From the NCBI RefSeq assembly GCF_000716445.1, contig NZ_JNWK01000006.1:1-64000 (forward strand): DNA of 64,000 bases, given 5' to 3'. Every line of letters begins with the position of its first letter. The first letter of the stretch is position 1. Origin of the DNA: Streptomyces wedmorensis. GTDB lineage: Bacteria; Actinomycetota; Actinomycetes; Streptomycetales; Streptomycetaceae. Made by a program: the position numbers and the translations under genes. Shown here one piece after another: positions 17,719-25,085 of this stretch. Below the pieces are notes generated by a model. That model did not search any database. It was not told where the DNA came from and worked only from the letters and a program-made list of their open reading frames with translations.

Positions 17719-19065
17719 ATGACGAGTTCGATGCCTTCGCAGCACGAGGCCCCGCCGGCGGCGGAGGCCGTTCCCGCCCCGCCCCTGCAGCGCTCGCGCG
17801 GCAGCAAGGTCGTGGGCGGAGTCTGCGGCGGCCTCGGCCGGTACTTCGACCTCGACCCGGTGATCTTCCGGGTCGCGGTCGGCGTGCTGGCGATCCCGGG
17901 CGGCATAGGACTGATCTTCTACGGCTTCGCCTGGCTGCTGATCCCGCTCGCGGGCGAGGAGGAGAACGAGGGACGCAGGCTGCTCACCGGCCGTGTCTCC
18001 GGGGCGTCGCTGGCCGCCGTCCTGATGGCCCTCGTGGGCTGCGGGATCTTCCTGTCGATGCTGCACAGCGGGTCGATGCTGGGCTCCGCCCTCCTGGTGG
18101 GGTTCGTGGTGAGCGCGGCCGCCGTGTGGTCGCGGCGCCGACAGACGGGCGGCGCGGAGCCCGAGGGCCGGGTGGAGTCGGCTGCCGCCGCGATGGTGGC
18201 CTCCGACGCCCCGCCGGAGACCAAGGCACCGCCGATGGTCGAGTTCCCCTCCTGGTGGAAGGACCCGATCGTCAAGGACGGTTCGACGGGCAAGGTGGCC
18301 GTGGGCTACCTGTGGGGGCCGCACGGCGTCCTGGACGAGGACGGCCGGGTGGGCGGCGAGGTGCCGAAGCCCGGCAGCCAGTGGGGTCCCCCTCCGGCGG
18401 CCCCGGGGCGCCCGCAGCCCTCGATCAGACGGAGCCCGCGTTCCATCGGCGGTCTCGTGCATCTCCTCGCCATCGTCGCGGCCGTGCTCGGCACCGCTCT
18501 GACCTGGGAGACCCAGCCCCTGGGCACCAGCCTGCAGACCGGTCTGGTCGCCGCCCTCGCGGTGTTCGGGCTCGGCCTGGTCGTGAGCAGCTTCCTCGGC
18601 CGGACCGGGTTCGGCACGGTCTTCCACACCGTGATCACGGCGGGACTGCTCGCCCTGGCGACGGCGCTGCCCCACGAGATCACGACGGACTGGATGCGCG
18701 AGACGTGGAAGCCGGCGTCCGTCGCCGCCGTGCAGCCGCGCTACGAGGTGGGCACCGGGGTCGGCACGCTCGACCTGTCGGGGCTCCCGGTCCCGGTCGG
18801 CTCGACCGTCTCGACGTCGGCGGAGGTGGGCGCGGGGCAGCTCAAGGTGATCGTCCCGAAGGACGCGGTCGTGAAGGTGCACGCCCAGGTGGGCCTCGGT
18901 GACCTGCGGCTGCCCGGCGAGCCGGCGAACGACGTCGACATCGAGCCGGACCGTGACGTGACCCGCACGATCGACCCGCCGGCCGGGACCGCCCCGGCGG
19001 GCACTCTGAACCTCTCGCTCGAGGTCGGCATCGGACAGGTGGAGGTCACCCGTGCTGCTTCATGA
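17719..19065 (+). CDS. PspC/LiaF-like membrane protein (possible inhibitor of the adjacent kinase)
   Basis: A 448-residue membrane protein. Residues about 20-80 form a PspC domain (RSRGSKVVGGVCGGLGRYF), followed by several membrane helices around 50-75, 95-135 and 255-325. The C-terminal about 110 residues have the glycine-rich beta pattern GVGTLDLSG / VGAGQLKVIVP / VGLGDLRLPG / VGIGQVEV, typical of the LiaF/DUF2154 C-terminal domain. In LiaFSR and the corynebacterial EsrISR system such a protein holds the kinase inactive; the divergent arrangement here matches. The ATG at 17719 is preferred over 17683 because the longer frame adds only shadow-like sequence. Confidence 0.87.
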   Translation: MTSSMPSQHEAPPAAEAVPAPPLQRSRGSKVVGGVCGGLGRYFDLDPVIFRVAVGVLAIPGGIGLIFYGFAWLLIPLAGEEENEGRRLLTGRVSGASLAAVLMALVGCGIFLSMLHSGSMLGSALLVGFVVSAAAVWSRRRQTGGAEPEGRVESAAAAMVASDAPPETKAPPMVEFPSWWKDPIVKDGSTGKVAVGYLWGPHGVLDEDGRVGGEVPKPGSQWGPPPAAPGRPQPSIRRSPRSIGGLVHLLAIVAAVLGTALTWETQPLGTSLQTGLVAALAVFGLGLVVSSFLGRTGFGTVFHTVITAGLLALATALPHEITTDWMRETWKPASVAAVQPRYEVGTGVGTLDLSGLPVPVGSTVSTSAEVGAGQLKVIVPKDAVVKVHAQVGLGDLRLPGEPANDVDIEPDRDVTRTIDPPAGTAPAGTLNLSLEVGIGQVEVTRAAS

Positions 19066-19312
19066 GTTCCGTCCGGGCCGGCTGCTCGCCGGCCTCACCG
19101 CCCTCGCCCTCGCCGCTCTCTACGCGGGCGACGCCACCGGCGCCTGGACGACGCCGTGGTACGCGGTGGTCCCCGTCCTCTGCGGCGGGCTCGGCCTGGC
19201 GGCCCTCGTGACCTGGGTCGCCTATCGAATACGACGCCGCTCGGCGAGGAAGCGGTCCACCGACAGCACCGACGCCCCGGCCAGCACCAGCGGGAGCCAG
19301 GACATCAGATAG
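19052..19312 (+). CDS. Small membrane protein coupled to the PspC gene
   Basis: An 86-residue protein with two hydrophobic helices (about 11-27 and 37-60) and a basic, Ser/Thr-rich tail. The GTG at 19052 overlaps the end of the PspC gene by 14 nt and has GGAGG 6 nt upstream, strong evidence of translational coupling. Its last 91 nt overlap the 3' end of the convergent DoxX gene. The function is unknown, probably an accessory of the envelope-stress unit. Confidence 0.65.
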   Translation: MLLHEFRPGRLLAGLTALALAALYAGDATGAWTTPWYAVVPVLCGGLGLAALVTWVAYRIRRRSARKRSTDSTDAPASTSGSQDIR

Positions 19313-19833
19313 GCGAGGTCGTTGCCGAGGTAGTACGGGTTCACCTGCCAGCTCACGGTCAGCCAGAGGCTCAGCGAGATCAGCGCGCCCCCGAGCGCCG
19401 CCAGGCGGGCGAAGAAGCCGAGCAGGGTCCCGATCCCGACGGCGATCTCCCCGAAGGCGATGGCGTAGCCGAAGCCGGTGGGGTTGTTGAGCGCGAGGTC
19501 GACGAGGGCGGGGATCGCGGACGAGTCGCGGACCCCGCGCATCGTCTCGCCGATGGAACCGCTGCCGCTGTCGGCGAAGAAGCCGGGGTCGGTGAGCTTG
19601 TCGAGCCCCGCGTAGATGAACGTGACCCCGAGGAAGACCCGCAGCGGAAGGAGGGCGTAGCGGGAGGCGACCGCCCTCCCCTTGTCGAGGGCCGCCCTCC
19701 ACCGCGCGACCCGCCCGGTGCCGCCCGGGCCGCCGGAGCCGCCCGGGCCGCCGGAGCCGCCCGGGCCGCCGGAGCCGGCGGGGCCGCCGCCCGGGCCGCT
19801 CGTGTCGCTGGTCCGGTCCGCCTGTCCCGTCAT
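19222..19833 (-). CDS. DoxX family membrane protein
   Basis: A 203-residue protein. The first about 45 residues are a Gly/Pro/Ser repeat (GGSGGPGG type) coded by a CCCGGGCCGCCGGAGCCG tandem repeat at 19726-19780. The rest is a four-helix DoxX-like domain (LRVFLGVTFIYAGLDKL, AIAFGEIAVGIGTLLG, LISLSLWLTVSW). DoxX proteins have been linked to thiol and redox homeostasis in actinobacteria; the exact reaction is unknown. The ATG at 19833 is followed by a disordered N-terminus. The 3' end overlaps the convergent small membrane gene. Confidence 0.82.
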   Translation of the reverse strand: MTGQADRTSDTSGPGGGPAGSGGPGGSGGPGGSGGPGGTGRVARWRAALDKGRAVASRYALLPLRVFLGVTFIYAGLDKLTDPGFFADSGSGSIGETMRGVRDSSAIPALVDLALNNPTGFGYAIAFGEIAVGIGTLLGFFARLAALGGALISLSLWLTVSWQVNPYYLGNDLAYLMSWLPLVLAGASVLSVDRFLAERRRIR

Positions 19834-19924
19834 CGTCGGTCACCTCTCCACGTCCCGTACGACTGTTCGCGGAACGATTCTCCTCGCACCCTGCTCCGGG
19901 GGGCGCGGGAAAGGGGCCGGACGG

Positions 19925-21166
19925 TCAGTCCACCACGTCGATCGTGACCCGGTTGGTCTCCACGCCCGCCGCCGTCACGACCGAGACCTCCACCCGGCCC
20001 GGTTCCACGTCGGCGGGGAGGGGGACGGTGAGGGCCGCGTCGGTGGGGTTGGCGAAGCCCCCCGGGACGGGCACCAGGGGCACGTGGGCGTGGACGGGGC
20101 CGATGCGGACGACCAGCCGGGTCAGCGGGTCGGGGGCGCCGGCACCGGGCGGGACGAAGCCGCAGCCGCGGATCTCGATGTCGTCGCCCGTGCGGATCGG
20201 GGCGTCGAGGTCGCCCGCCTCCCGCGACCGGACCACGGAGTGGATCGTGGGGCGGACGCCTTCGGTGCACTTCGCGGCGAGGTGCCAGGCGGCCGAGACG
20301 CCGAGGAGCAGGACGAGGGACCAGGGCACGTCCGGCAGCCGGTCGGGGTGGCGGGCGAGGCCGACCGCGGCGAGGGCCGGGACGGCGACGGAGACGAGGA
20401 GGTACTGGACGTCGGCGAGGCTGGCGCGGCCGCTGTCGTCGCAGAGGAGGTCGGCGGCGCGCGGGCGGTCGGCGCGCACCTTCTGCAGGCGGCGGGAGGC
20501 GATGCCCCGGGCGACGACGAGACGGGCGGTGACGGTGACGGCCGACACCAGGGCGAGGCCGGTGAGCAGGCCCGCGCCGCGGGCCAGACCGAAGGCGGTC
20601 GCGTCCGACGACCGGAAGGCCAGGAACAGGAGGGTGAAGCCGAGGAGCAGGAGCCAGCCGGCGGCGACGGCGCGGGTGGTGGAGAGCCGGTTGTCCTCGC
20701 CGATCAGCGGGGCGAGGAGACCGCCGCGCGCCCGGTGGGCGTGGGCGGCGAGGCTGAGCAGAACGGCGAGGACCAGGGCGGTGCAGAGGCCGGCCGTGCG
20801 GGCGCCGGTCCAGCCGGTGCCGATCGCGGTGAGGGCCTGGCCGAGGAGGAGGGCGAGGACGGCGCCCCAGACCGCGCCGAGGCCGCCGCGCCGTACCCGG
20901 TCGAGCCAGGCGAGCCCGGCCTCCCGGCCGCGGGCGGCGACCGCGCGGGCGGACTGGGCGAGCTCGTCGGAGACCCACTGCCGGGCGGCGACCGGGGAGT
21001 GGGCGACGGCCGCGGGGACGCCGTGTCCGGCGGCGAGCTCGTCGCGCCGGGCGAGGAAGGCGGCGACCGCGCGTCGGTGGCCGGTCTGTCCGCAGTGGGC
21101 GCAGCCGGCGCAGGCCGTCGCGTGCTCGCCGTACTGTCTCGCCTCTTGAACCGCCACGGTGCTCAC
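19925..21166 (-). CDS. Polytopic membrane protein with Cys-cluster N-terminus (unknown)
   Basis: A 413-residue protein of no recognised family. The N-terminus carries CAGCAHC (Cys19, Cys22, Cys25) with nearby histidines, possibly a zinc or redox site. Six to seven hydrophobic helices lie between about 95 and 300 (for example GAVWGAVLALLLGQALTAI, TTRAVAAGWLLLLGFTLLFL). The last about 90 residues are beta-rich (DIEIRGCGFVPPG ... VEVSVVTAAGVETNRVTIDV), like an Ig/IPT-type domain. It is monocistronic on the minus strand, flanked by DoxX and aldolase-like genes. No function is proposed. Confidence 0.72.
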   Translation of the reverse strand: MSTVAVQEARQYGEHATACAGCAHCGQTGHRRAVAAFLARRDELAAGHGVPAAVAHSPVAARQWVSDELAQSARAVAARGREAGLAWLDRVRRGGLGAVWGAVLALLLGQALTAIGTGWTGARTAGLCTALVLAVLLSLAAHAHRARGGLLAPLIGEDNRLSTTRAVAAGWLLLLGFTLLFLAFRSSDATAFGLARGAGLLTGLALVSAVTVTARLVVARGIASRRLQKVRADRPRAADLLCDDSGRASLADVQYLLVSVAVPALAAVGLARHPDRLPDVPWSLVLLLGVSAAWHLAAKCTEGVRPTIHSVVRSREAGDLDAPIRTGDDIEIRGCGFVPPGAGAPDPLTRLVVRIGPVHAHVPLVPVPGGFANPTDAALTVPLPADVEPGRVEVSVVTAAGVETNRVTIDVVD

Positions 21167-21334
21167 TTCCCGAGCTCACTTCATGACACGTACCGGTGCG
21201 TCCCGAAGGGCCAACCAACCGTTGATTCCACGGAATTGTGCCGTACCGGAGGCTCTCGCGCCCGCCGCGTGCGCCCCGCCGGGGAGTGATTGCCGAGCCA
21301 TCCCATTGACGTACTGAAGGGTGAAGCGATGGTG

Positions 21335-22123
21335 TTACGACAGGAGTTCGGGCTCCGCTCGGCTGATCCTGCGCCAGAGGGGCTGGTAGTTGATCCAGGC
21401 GACGAGGTCGCTGCCGAGCTGTTCGCGGGTGGCGACCGCCTCGTGGTGGTCGATCAGGACCGGTTTGCCGGCGGCCTTGGCGGTGAGCTGGATCCGGGCG
21501 CAGCGTTCGAGGGCGATGAACCACCAGGCGGCCGCGTCGACGGAGCCGCCGACGGTGAGCAGTCCGTGGTTGCGGAGCACGATCGCCTTGAACGCGCCGA
21601 GGGCGACGGCGATCCGGCGCCCTTCCTCGGTGTCGACGACGACGCCGGTGTAGGCGTCGTAGAGGGCGTGGTCCTGGTAGAAGGCGCAGGCCTCCTGGGT
21701 GAGGGGGTCGAGGAGTTCGCCGAGCGCGGCGAGCGCCCTCCCGTGGACGGAGTGGGTGTGGGCGACGGCGACGACGTCGGGCCTGGCCCGGTGGACCTCG
21801 GCGTGGACGGTGAAGGCGGCCTGGTTCACGTGGTGGCCGCCGCGGACGACCTGCCCGTCGCCGTTGACCAGGATGAGGTCGCTCGCGGTGAGTTCGTCGA
21901 AGGGCGCCCCGAACGGGTTCACCCAGAAGCAGTCGGGGTACTCGGGGTCGCGGGCGGTGATGTGACCCGAGACGCCCTCCTCGTACCCGAGCCGGCCGAA
22001 GAGCCGGAGGGCGCCCGCGAGCCGCTGCCTGCGGTGGGTGCGTTCCTCCTCGGCCGTCGCGTGGACGGGCGGCATGGCGAAGTGGAGCCGTTCGAGGGGT
22101 ACGGGGTCCGGTATCACGCTCAT
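21335..22123 (-). CDS. Class II aldolase/adducin-like protein
   Basis: A 262-residue protein of the class II aldolase/adducin fold (fuculose-1-phosphate aldolase relatives). Zinc-site residues are seen in VAVAHTHSVHGRAL and IVLRNHGLLTVG, and an acidic residue in FTVHAEVHRARPD could be the catalytic Glu. Members use Zn2+ for aldol cleavage or epimerisation of sugar phosphates, but this subgroup has no assigned substrate. The ATG at 22123 is preceded at 8 nt by TTACCT, so it may be leaderless. It stands between an unknown membrane protein and guaA on the same strand. Confidence 0.85.
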   Translation of the reverse strand: MSVIPDPVPLERLHFAMPPVHATAEEERTHRRQRLAGALRLFGRLGYEEGVSGHITARDPEYPDCFWVNPFGAPFDELTASDLILVNGDGQVVRGGHHVNQAAFTVHAEVHRARPDVVAVAHTHSVHGRALAALGELLDPLTQEACAFYQDHALYDAYTGVVVDTEEGRRIAVALGAFKAIVLRNHGLLTVGGSVDAAAWWFIALERCARIQLTAKAAGKPVLIDHHEAVATREQLGSDLVAWINYQPLWRRISRAEPELLS

Positions 22124-22249
22124 GCGCCGGAAGGTAACGCCCGGCAGGGCAAGTCACCAGAGTCCGGACGCGAACACGACGAAGCCGCCGCCCCACGCGA
22201 CGGACGCGGGGGCGACGGCTCCGGTGGGCTCAGGGAGCGGCGGGTGCGA

Positions 22250-23842
22250 CTACTCCCACTCGATGGTGCCCGGGGGCTTGCTGGTGACGTCGAGGACGAC
22301 GCGGTTCACGTCGGCGACCTCGTTGGTGATGCGGGTCGAGATCTTGGCCAGCACCTCGTACGGCAGGCGCGACCAGTCGGCCGTCATGGCGTCCTCGGAG
22401 GAGACGGGGCGCAGCACGATCGGGTGACCGTAGGTGCGGCCGTCGCCCTGGACGCCGACGGAGCGGACGTCGGCGAGGAGGACCACCGGGCACTGCCAGA
22501 TCTCGCGGTCGAGACCGGCCGCGGTGAGCTCCTCGCGGGCGATGGCGTCGGCCTCGCGCAGCAGGTCCAGGCGCTCCTTGGTGACCTCGCCGACGATGCG
22601 GATGCCGAGGCCGGGGCCCGGGAAGGGCTGGCGCTGGACGATCTCCTCCGGCAGGCCGAGCTCCTGGCCGACCATGCGGACCTCGTCCTTGAACAGCTGG
22701 CGCAGCGGCTCGACGAGCTCGAACTCGATGTCGTCGGGGAGGCCGCCCACGTTGTGGTGGGACTTGATGTTGGCGGTGCCGGTGCCGCCGCCGGACTCGA
22801 CGATGTCCGGGTAGAGCGTGCCCTGGACGAGGAAGGCGACCTCGGGGCCCTCTTCCTGGAGGATCTCCAGCTGCGCCTGCTCGAAGACGCGGATGAACTC
22901 GCGGCCGATGATCTTCCGCTTGGTCTCCGGGTCGGAGACGCCGGCGAGCGCGTCGAGGAAGCGCTCCTGCGCGTCGACGACCACCAGGTTGGCGCCGGTG
23001 GCGGCCACGAAGTCCTTCTCGACCTGCTCGGTCTCGCCCTTGCGCATCAGACCGTGGTCGACGTACACGCAGGTGAGCTGCGAGCCGATGGCCTTCTGCA
23101 CGAGCGCGGCGGCCACGGCGGAGTCGACGCCGCCGGAGAGACCGCAGATGGCTCGCTTGCCGCCGACCTGGGCGCGGATCGCCGCGACCTGCTCCTCGAT
23201 CACGTTGCCCGTGGTCCAGCTGGGCTCGATGCCGGCGCCGCGGTAGAGGAAGTGCTCCAGGATCTGCTGGCCGTGCGTGGAGTGCAGCACCTCGGGGTGG
23301 TACTGGACGCCGTACAGCTTCTTCTCGTCGTTCTCGAAGGCGGCGACCGGCACGACGTCCGTGGACGCGGTGACGGAGAAGCCCTCGGGGGCGGCGGAGC
23401 AGGCGTCGCCGTGCGACATCCACACCGACTGCTCGACCGGGGTGCCCTCGAAGAGGGTGGAGCCGGCCTTGGAGACGTGCAGCGGCGTACGGCCGTACTC
23501 GCGGGCGCCGGTGTTGTCGACGGTGCCGCCGAGGGTCGTCGCCATCAGCTGGAAGCCGTAGCACATGCCGAAGACGGGGACGCCGGCCTCGAAGATCGCG
23601 CGGTCGAGGCGCGGCGCACCCTCCGCGTACACGGAGGACGGACCGCCGGAGAGGATGATCGCCTTAGGGTTCTTGGCCAGCATCTCGGCCACCGGCATGG
23701 TGGACGGGACGATCTCGCTGTAGACCCGGGCCTCACGGACGCGGCGGGCGATGAGCTGGGCGTACTGGGCGCCGAAGTCGACAACGAGGACTACGTCCGG
23801 GTTGGAGACGTCGGGCGCGGCAGCGGGGGTCGCTGATGACAC
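22250..23842 (-). CDS. guaA: GMP synthase (glutamine-hydrolysing)
   Basis: A 530-residue enzyme that converts XMP to GMP with glutamine and ATP, the last step of guanylate synthesis after GuaB (encoded at about 43 kb). The class I glutamine amidotransferase domain (about 20-210) has GMCYGFQL with the nucleophile Cys. The ATP-pyrophosphatase domain has the SGGVDSA P-loop, and the C-terminal dimerisation domain ends with the typical PPGTIEWE. The start is GTG 23842 with GGAAGG 8 nt upstream. TAGAAT at 23903-23898 is a likely -10 box on this strand, giving a leader of about 50 nt that includes a small CCCCC/GGGGG hairpin. Confidence 0.95.
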   Translation of the reverse strand: MSSATPAAAPDVSNPDVVLVVDFGAQYAQLIARRVREARVYSEIVPSTMPVAEMLAKNPKAIILSGGPSSVYAEGAPRLDRAIFEAGVPVFGMCYGFQLMATTLGGTVDNTGAREYGRTPLHVSKAGSTLFEGTPVEQSVWMSHGDACSAAPEGFSVTASTDVVPVAAFENDEKKLYGVQYHPEVLHSTHGQQILEHFLYRGAGIEPSWTTGNVIEEQVAAIRAQVGGKRAICGLSGGVDSAVAAALVQKAIGSQLTCVYVDHGLMRKGETEQVEKDFVAATGANLVVVDAQERFLDALAGVSDPETKRKIIGREFIRVFEQAQLEILQEEGPEVAFLVQGTLYPDIVESGGGTGTANIKSHHNVGGLPDDIEFELVEPLRQLFKDEVRMVGQELGLPEEIVQRQPFPGPGLGIRIVGEVTKERLDLLREADAIAREELTAAGLDREIWQCPVVLLADVRSVGVQGDGRTYGHPIVLRPVSSEDAMTADWSRLPYEVLAKISTRITNEVADVNRVVLDVTSKPPGTIEWE

Positions 23843-23972
23843 TACGGCGGCCTTCCGGCGGTAGGAGAGGGTCCCCCGAAGGGGGTGCTATTTGTCGATT
23901 CTACCGGCGCGCCGGTCGGACTTTTCGTCTCACCATCCGAACCCGGGTTGGCCCCCGCCCGTCGGCGGGGTC

Positions 23973-23978
23973 CATACT
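23973..23978 (+). promoter_or_regulatory. -10 box for the attenuator/chorismate mutase transcript
   Basis: CATACT lies 6 nt before the leader-peptide ATG at 23985, suggesting a leaderless leader peptide. TTGGCC at 23948-23953 is a weak -35 candidate. Confidence 0.45.
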
Positions 23979-23984
23979 GTCGCC

Positions 23985-24056
23985 ATGCGCAAGCTCACGA
24001 CCTTCGTCTTTACCTATGGCAACCGGCCCACCGGCTGCCATGGTCGTGCTGCTTGA
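23985..24056 (+). CDS. Leader peptide with Phe/Tyr control codons (attenuator)
   Basis: A 23-codon ORF (ATG to TGA) reading MRKLTTFVFTYGN at its start. Codons 7, 9 and 11 are TTC (24003), TTT (24009) and TAT (24015), so Phe, Phe and Tyr sit within five codons. TTT and TAT are rare in Streptomyces, which fits a ribosome-stalling device sensing charged tRNA-Phe/Tyr. It is followed by an intrinsic terminator and then by chorismate mutase, whose pathway makes Phe and Tyr. The ORF is too short for standard gene calling. Its role is inferred from layout. Confidence 0.7.
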   Translation: MRKLTTFVFTYGNRPTGCHGRAA

Positions 24057-24118
24057 GCAACTGACAAGCGACTTCCCAGGCGCCCCGGGCCGACAAGGCC
24101 CGGGGCGTTCTGCTTGTC
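24018..24118 (+). promoter_or_regulatory. Transcription attenuator of chorismate mutase
   Basis: Three structures are visible. A pause-type hairpin pairs 24018-24026 with 24031-24039 (one mismatch) inside the leader-peptide codons. The terminator is a perfect 11-bp stem, CGCCCCGGGCC (24081-24091) with GGCCCGGGGCG (24097-24107) around loop GACAA, then TTCT. An outer arm GACAAGC (24063-24069) matches GCTTGTC (24112-24118). CGGCCC (24024-24029) could instead pair with GGGCCG (24088-24093) and open the terminator when a ribosome stalls at the Phe/Tyr codons. Confidence 0.68.
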
Positions 24119-24166
24119 TCCGGGCCGTGTCGCTCCGGGGCATCCGACACCGCGAGGAGCCCCGAC

Positions 24167-24457
24167 ATGACCGCGATGACCCAGACCGAGAAGACCGGCG
24201 CCCGGACCGACGAGGCGGCGACGCTGATCGGTGACGCCCGTGAGCGCATCGACGCGCTCGACGACCGGATCATCGGTCTCATCCAGGAACGGATGGCCGT
24301 CTCGGCCGTCATCCAGGAGGCCCGGATCTCCTCCGGCGGCCGTCGGGTGAACCTCGCCCGCGAGATGGAGGTCCTCGCCCACTACAGGGACGCGCTCGGC
24401 AAGCCCGGCACCTCGCTGGCGATGACGCTCCTGGAGCTGTGCCGCGGCCGCGTCTGA
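24167..24457 (+). CDS. Chorismate mutase (AroQ type)
   Basis: A 96-residue all-helical AroQ-class enzyme that rearranges chorismate to prephenate, the branch point to Phe and Tyr. Characteristic residues are the Arg in ARERIDALDDRIIGLIQERM, the Lys/Arg positions of helix 1, and the terminal helix AMTLLELCRGR. The size fits a stand-alone monofunctional mutase of about 90-100 residues. The ATG at 24167 follows GAGGAG at 7 nt; an internal ATG (24176) is possible. It is preceded by the leader peptide and attenuator, so it is probably derepressed on Phe/Tyr shortage. Confidence 0.88.
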   Translation: MTAMTQTEKTGARTDEAATLIGDARERIDALDDRIIGLIQERMAVSAVIQEARISSGGRRVNLAREMEVLAHYRDALGKPGTSLAMTLLELCRGRV

Positions 24458-24861
24458 AGACCGGGCCGTCACCCCCGCCCGAAGCCCGCGTCACCGCCCG
24501 TACCCGAGTTCGGGCGCGCTCTCACCCGTACGGCGCGTGACCGGCCGCGACCCGGCTTCGTTGGTCCGGGTGTCCGTGCCAGCCAGGGGCGGGCCCGAAT
24601 GAAACCACGCGTGGCTTCGCTGGGGCGTGTGGCGTACCTCAGGTACGTCGTGGGACCTCGCACCAGCGCGTGTGACCGGACAGCAGGGGACAGCAGCCCG
24701 GTCACCCAGAAAGGGCGGTCGGTCCCGGGGACGCCCGGGGCCGGCCGCATCCGGCCGATCTCCCGATCCTCCCGTCCCCCCGAATCCCCCTTCATCGCGG
24801 CGCAATCCCCCGGCGCCGCCCGTTCGGCGCCGCCGCTGCCCTGACACCGGTGCCGACCCCG

Positions 24862-24902
24862 AGGGCCCCGTGCCGCGACCGGAATCGCGTGCACGGGGCC
24901 CT
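24862..24902 (+). terminator. Long stem-loop, likely terminator
   Basis: AGGGCCCCGTGC (24862-24873) pairs perfectly with GCACGGGGCCCT (24891-24902). The loop folds further (CGCGA/TCGCG). It is followed by TCGTCGTT. It lies 405 nt after the chorismate mutase stop, so it may end that transcript or an undetected one. Confidence 0.6.
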
Positions 24903-24924
24903 TCGTCGTTCCCGAACCTCCAGC

Positions 24925-24938
24925 GTGACGCGCGTCAC
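24925..24938. promoter_or_regulatory. Crp-like binding site
   Basis: GTGACGCGCGTCAC is a perfect 14-bp palindrome. It matches the S. coelicolor Crp motif GTG-N6-GNCAC. It is not upstream of any recognised start codon, which makes its function unclear. Confidence 0.45.
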
Positions 24939-25014
24939 ACGGAGATCCCGTACATCCGCTACAACCAAACCCATCCGTCGCGGGTCATCTATGCAGCACC
25001 ACCAAGAACTGGAA

Positions 25015-25046
25015 GGGCGCTGCACTCGGAGGGGGGTGCAGCGCCC
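25015..25046. terminator. Terminator of the GMC oxidoreductase gene
   Basis: GGGCGCTGCAC (25015-25025) pairs with GTGCAGCGCCC (25036-25046) around a 10-nt loop, 40 nt after the minus-strand stop codon. Confidence 0.7.
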
Positions 25047-25085
25047 TCTCCTGTGTCCGGGGTTCGTGCGGCGGGCGTCGCGGTG

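Larger units (their letters stand above)
24458..25085. other. Gene-poor 628-bp interval with hairpins and a Crp-like palindrome
   Basis: No ORF here has convincing coding character; one of 81 codons (24599-24844) ends just before a strong hairpin but has poor third-position GC. The interval holds a small palindrome GTACCTCAGGTAC (24634-24646), a long stem-loop (24862-24902), the Crp-like site (24925-24938) and the terminator of the GMC oxidoreductase gene (25015-25046). A short unannotated transcript or peptide cannot be excluded. Confidence 0.5.

Noticed and set aside
21290..23836. An 848-codon plus-strand frame over guaA and the aldolase-like gene
   Set aside because: Shadow frame spanning two real genes, with no domain.
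24599..24844. An 81-codon ORF after chorismate mutase
   Set aside because: No Shine-Dalgarno, poor third-position GC and no recognisable features; kept only as a remark in the interval description.
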